Part shown: piece after piece, positions 61,647 through 64,000 of the stretch
Numbering within the stretch: the stretch's first letter is position 1
Layout of the letters: every line of letters starts with the position of its first letter
From: an uncultured Clostridia bacterium
GTDB taxonomy: Bacteria > Bacillota > Clostridia > Christensenellales > UBA1242
Assembly (NCBI GenBank): GCA_947625515.1
Contig: CANQOO010000003.1
Span: 62,001 to 126,000 of the forward strand
Length of the DNA: 64,000 bases
Direction of reading: 5' to 3'
Position numbers and translations under genes: made by a program
Notes under the pieces: generated by a model
The model's database searches: none
Seen by the model: only the letters and a program-made list of their open reading frames with translations
What the model was told of the DNA's origin: nothing

Positions 61647-62975
61647 TCACACGGCCGCTTTTTCTTCGCCGCTTGCTTTTGCGTCGTCCTGCCCAGCTTC
61701 ACAGTCTTCACGCTTAATCAAAATTGGGTCGGCTGAATTTTCGATAAAGTCACGCGTTATGATGATTTTGCCGTAAACTTTTGGGTCAGGCATATCAAAC
61801 ATAAGTTCCAGCATGCGAGTTTCCATGATTGTGCGAATGCCACGAGCCCCAGTTTTGAGGTCGATAGCTTTTTTGGCGATGAAGGCGATGGCATCATCCT
61901 GAAACTCAATGTCAAAGCCGTCAATTTTGAACATTTGTTTATATTGCTTGATAAGCGAATTTTTTGGCTCAACCAAAATCCTCATCAATGCTTTATCGTC
62001 AAGATTGTCAAGGCCGGTCACAATCGGAAGTCTCCCGACAAATTCTGGAATAAGCCCAAATTTGATGAGGTCATCCGGCTGAACGTCTTTGGAATAATCC
62101 ACCTTCGCCTTTTCGTCCGCGTTTTTGATGTTTGCGTTAAAGCCAAGCGACGACGCTGAAAGACGCTTGTGGATGATGTCGTCCAGACCGACAAACGCCC
62201 CGCCACAAATGAAAAGAATGTTGGTGGTGTCAATTTGCAACATTTCCTGATGTGGATGTTTTCTGCCACCCTGTGGAGGAACGCTGGCAACTGTGCTTTC
62301 AATGATTTTCAAAAGTGCCTGCTGCACGCCTTCTCCGCCGACGTCACGCGTCAAAGAGCGATTTTCACTCTTGCGTGCAAGTTTGTCAATTTCGTCGATG
62401 TAGATGATGCCACGCTGAGCCTTTTCGATGTCAAAATCGGCATTTTGAATAAGTTTGAGAAGGACATTTTCCACGTCCTCGCCAACATATCCTGCCTCCG
62501 TCAAAGTTGTGGCATCCGCACACGCAAACGGCACATCCAAAATTCTTGCCAAAGTCTTGACAAGCAGGGTTTTTCCCGAGCCAGTCGGGCCAATCATAAG
62601 CACATTGCTCTTTTCAAGTTCGGTGACATTCTTGTCCGGACTTGCATCCTTTTTCTTCCCTTTTTGAAGTTGCATATTGTGATAGTTGAAGTTGATGCGT
62701 TTATAGTGATTGAACACCGCCACGGAAAGCACCTTTTTTGCCTGTTCTTGTCCAATGACATAGTCATCAAGGGCAGCCTTGATTGCCTTTGGGGAAGGAA
62801 GAATTAAATCTTTGAAAGTCTTAACCTTGACAGTTTCTTCCTTCAAAATGTCGCTGCAAATTCGGATGCAGTCGTCACAAATGAATGCGTCACCGTTTGG
62901 GCTTGCAATAAGTTTTTTTGCGGCTTTTTGCGGTCTGCCACAAAACGAGCAACTGCACATTTCAATATCTTTCAT
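61647..62975 (-). CDS. clpX: ClpX, ATPase subunit of the ClpXP protease
   Basis: It unfolds substrates for ClpP. N-terminal zinc-binding domain ([20 protein letters not shown] ... CDDCIRIC), Walker [16 protein letters not shown], Walker [18 protein letters not shown], pore loop GYVGEDVEN and ATGARGIR-type sensor [22 protein letters not shown] 62975 follows GGAGTGGA. 442 residues. Confidence 0.97.
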   Translation of the reverse strand: MKDIEMCSCSFCGRPQKAAKKLIASPNGDAFICDDCIRICSDILKEETVKVKTFKDLILPSPKAIKAALDDYVIGQEQAKKVLSVAVFNHYKRINFNYHNMQLQKGKKKDASPDKNVTELEKSNVLMIGPTGSGKTLLVKTLARILDVPFACADATTLTEAGYVGEDVENVLLKLIQNADFDIEKAQRGIIYIDEIDKLARKSENRSLTRDVGGEGVQQALLKIIESTVASVPPQGGRKHPHQEMLQIDTTNILFICGGAFVGLDDIIHKRLSASSLGFNANIKNADEKAKVDYSKDVQPDDLIKFGLIPEFVGRLPIVTGLDNLDDKALMRILVEPKNSLIKQYKQMFKIDGFDIEFQDDAIAFIAKKAIDLKTGARGIRTIMETRMLELMFDMPDPKVYGKIIITRDFIENSADPILIKREDCEAGQDDAKASGEEKAAV

Positions 62976-62985
62976 ATTCCACTCC

Positions 62986-63033
62986 ACAACAATATTTTGT
63001 AGGTATTATGCAACATAATACACCAAATATTGA
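62986..63033. repeat. Dispersed palindromic repeat, copy 11
   Basis: GTAGGTATTATGCAACATAATACACC: the core palindrome with a shortened centre, filling the space between clpP and clpX and overlapping the clpX upstream region. Confidence 0.75.
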
Positions 63034-63636
63034 TTATTTTGTTTCTTTTTTGGTTTTTCTTGTCACAAAAATATTGTCAATCAAGCCATATTTTTTCGCT
63101 TCTTCCGCCGTCATATAATTGTCACGGTCGGTATCTTTTTCAATTATCTCCAAACTCTTGCCGGTGTTTTCACTTAAAATTTTGTTGAGCATTTGTTTTG
63201 TTTTTTGAATGTGTTTTGCCTGGATTTCAATGTCGCTTGCCTGACCCTGAGCCCCGCCAAGAGGTTGATGAATCATGATTTCGCTGTTTGGCAGTGCAAA
63301 GCGTTTGCCTTTTGTGCCGCTGGAAAGCAGGAAAGCCCCCATTGATGCTGCCAGCCCGATGCAAATTGTGGAAACGTCGCATTTGAGATAGTTCATTGTG
63401 TCATAAATTGCGATGCCAGCACTCACTGAGCCGCCTGGGCTGTTGATATAAAGATATATGTCCTTATCAGGATTTTTGCCTTCAAGATAGATGAGTTGTG
63501 CGATGACAACATTTGCTGTCGCATCGTTAATCTCCCCTGTCAAGAAGACAATTCTGTCTTCAAGAAGTCTGGAATATATGTCATAAGACCTTTCACTGCC
63601 GCCAGTTTGGTCAATGACCATAGGAATTAAAGCCAT
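63034..63636 (-). CDS. clpP: ClpP, proteolytic subunit of the Clp protease
   Basis: A serine peptidase forming the 14-mer chamber. Catalytic Ser in [14 protein letters not shown], His in [15 protein letters not shown], and Asp in [27 protein letters not shown] 63636 follows GGAGGAAAA and is preferred to 63651. 200 residues. It lies upstream of clpX and downstream of tig, the common clostridial order. Confidence 0.97.
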   Translation of the reverse strand: MALIPMVIDQTGGSERSYDIYSRLLEDRIVFLTGEINDATANVVIAQLIYLEGKNPDKDIYLYINSPGGSVSAGIAIYDTMNYLKCDVSTICIGLAASMGAFLLSSGTKGKRFALPNSEIMIHQPLGGAQGQASDIEIQAKHIQKTKQMLNKILSENTGKSLEIIEKDTDRDNYMTAEEAKKYGLIDNIFVTRKTKKETK

Positions 63637-63651
63637 TTTATTTTCCTCCAA

Positions 63652-63886
63652 TTCATAAAATTTTCCTTGCCCATTTTTCAGGCGACCCTTTCTCGCTTTT
63701 GCAGCAGGTTTAGCCCACTGTGTCGAAATCTTTCGCCCTCTTTCTTAGGCAGTTATTTTCACCTGCTCGCATTTTAAGCCTTTTCCGCCGCATTTGGCAA
63801 AAAGTTTTTGCCATTTTTGCAAGCAGATTTTCACTTGCCCACCTGTGCAGTTTTTCTCACCCATTGGCAGGCAAGTTTTGGAAATC
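63652..63886. other. Intergenic region between tig and clpP
   Basis: About 235 bases without an open frame. It has several GCAAGT/ACTTGC-like short repeats but nothing I can name. Confidence 0.5.
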
Positions 63887-64000
63887 TTATTCTTTTTCAA
63901 CAACCATCTTATTGTTGTCTTTCAAGAATTTGATAAGTCTTTCAAGAGTGATTTCGTTTTCTTTTCTGATTTTTTCTTCGCGTTCTGTGATGCCCGCTGT
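63887..64000 (-). CDS. tig: Trigger factor, C-terminal end (partial)
   Basis: The last 37 codons of a minus-strand gene that continues beyond the window: TAGITEREEKIRKENEITLE then RLIKFLKDNNKMVVEKE and a stop. The ERL..FL..NN ending and the place upstream of clpP and clpX identify trigger factor, the ribosome-bound chaperone. The fragment is too short to assess its domains. Confidence 0.8.
   Translation of the reverse strand, partial: TAGITEREEKIRKENEITLERLIKFLKDNNKMVVEKE

Overview
The window is 64 kb of chromosome from a low-GC, endospore-forming Bacillota, most likely an uncultured member of the Clostridia. The evidence is a complete spoIIIA sporulation locus, RNase Y, a large SRP RNA, HslUV, a YwlE-type phosphatase and gene neighbourhoods that are shuffled versions of Bacillus/Clostridium operons (rimM-trmD, infC-rpmI-rplT, ruvCAB-queA-tgt, dprA-topA-hslVU, tig-clpP-clpX). 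A Clostridia placement is inference; there is no 16S rRNA here. Codon use is A/T rich, and TTG, GTG and even ATT starts are used.

Layout. 1-18.9 kb: translation and housekeeping genes (rimM, trmD, rbgA, yraN, rplS, a thioredoxin-reductase-like flavoprotein, an SDR reductase, lysS, nth, obgE, yhbY, rsfS, ywlE, rpiB, gap) with two ankyrin-repeat genes on the minus strand. 19.1-21.6 kb: a secreted surface protein whose promoter spacer contains an 11-base homopolymer, then the SRP RNA. 21.7-28.1 kb: spoIIIAA to spoIIIAH, building the feeding-channel complex between mother cell and forespore. 28.3-41.9 kb: an Asp23-family protein, nusB, xseAB, proS, infC-rpmI-rplT, a SpoU methyltransferase, yebC, ruvC-ruvA-ruvB, queA and tgt. 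42.5-47.7 kb: an integrated gokushovirus-like (Microviridae) prophage. 48.1-64 kb (all minus strand): iscU-iscS, trxA, tcdA, hslVU, topA, dprA, comM, two small membrane proteins, rny, clpX, clpP and the 3' end of tig.

The most notable element is the prophage. It is 5.2 kb, bounded by a perfect 22-bp direct repeat, and carries recognisable VP1, VP2, VP3, VP4, VP5 and ORF8-like genes. It also has three things the ORF track does not reveal: a 46-codon ribbon-helix-helix protein with its own promoter and a 26-bp dyad operator whose half-site recurs at the opposite end of the prophage (a candidate lysogeny switch); a 127-nt segment between VP2 and VP4 that can fold into a fully paired three-armed cloverleaf (candidate replication or packaging signal); and a 130-bp GC-rich structured island. 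No integrase is present.

Other signals are at least eleven copies of a dispersed palindromic repeat (core near GTATTATGCATGCATAATAC), one of them inside a coding sequence; consensus promoters placed so that the first base of the mRNA would be the start codon (rsfS, ruvC, trxB); and attenuator-like leaders ahead of infC and possibly rplS. No tRNA, 5S/16S/23S rRNA or CRISPR array was seen.
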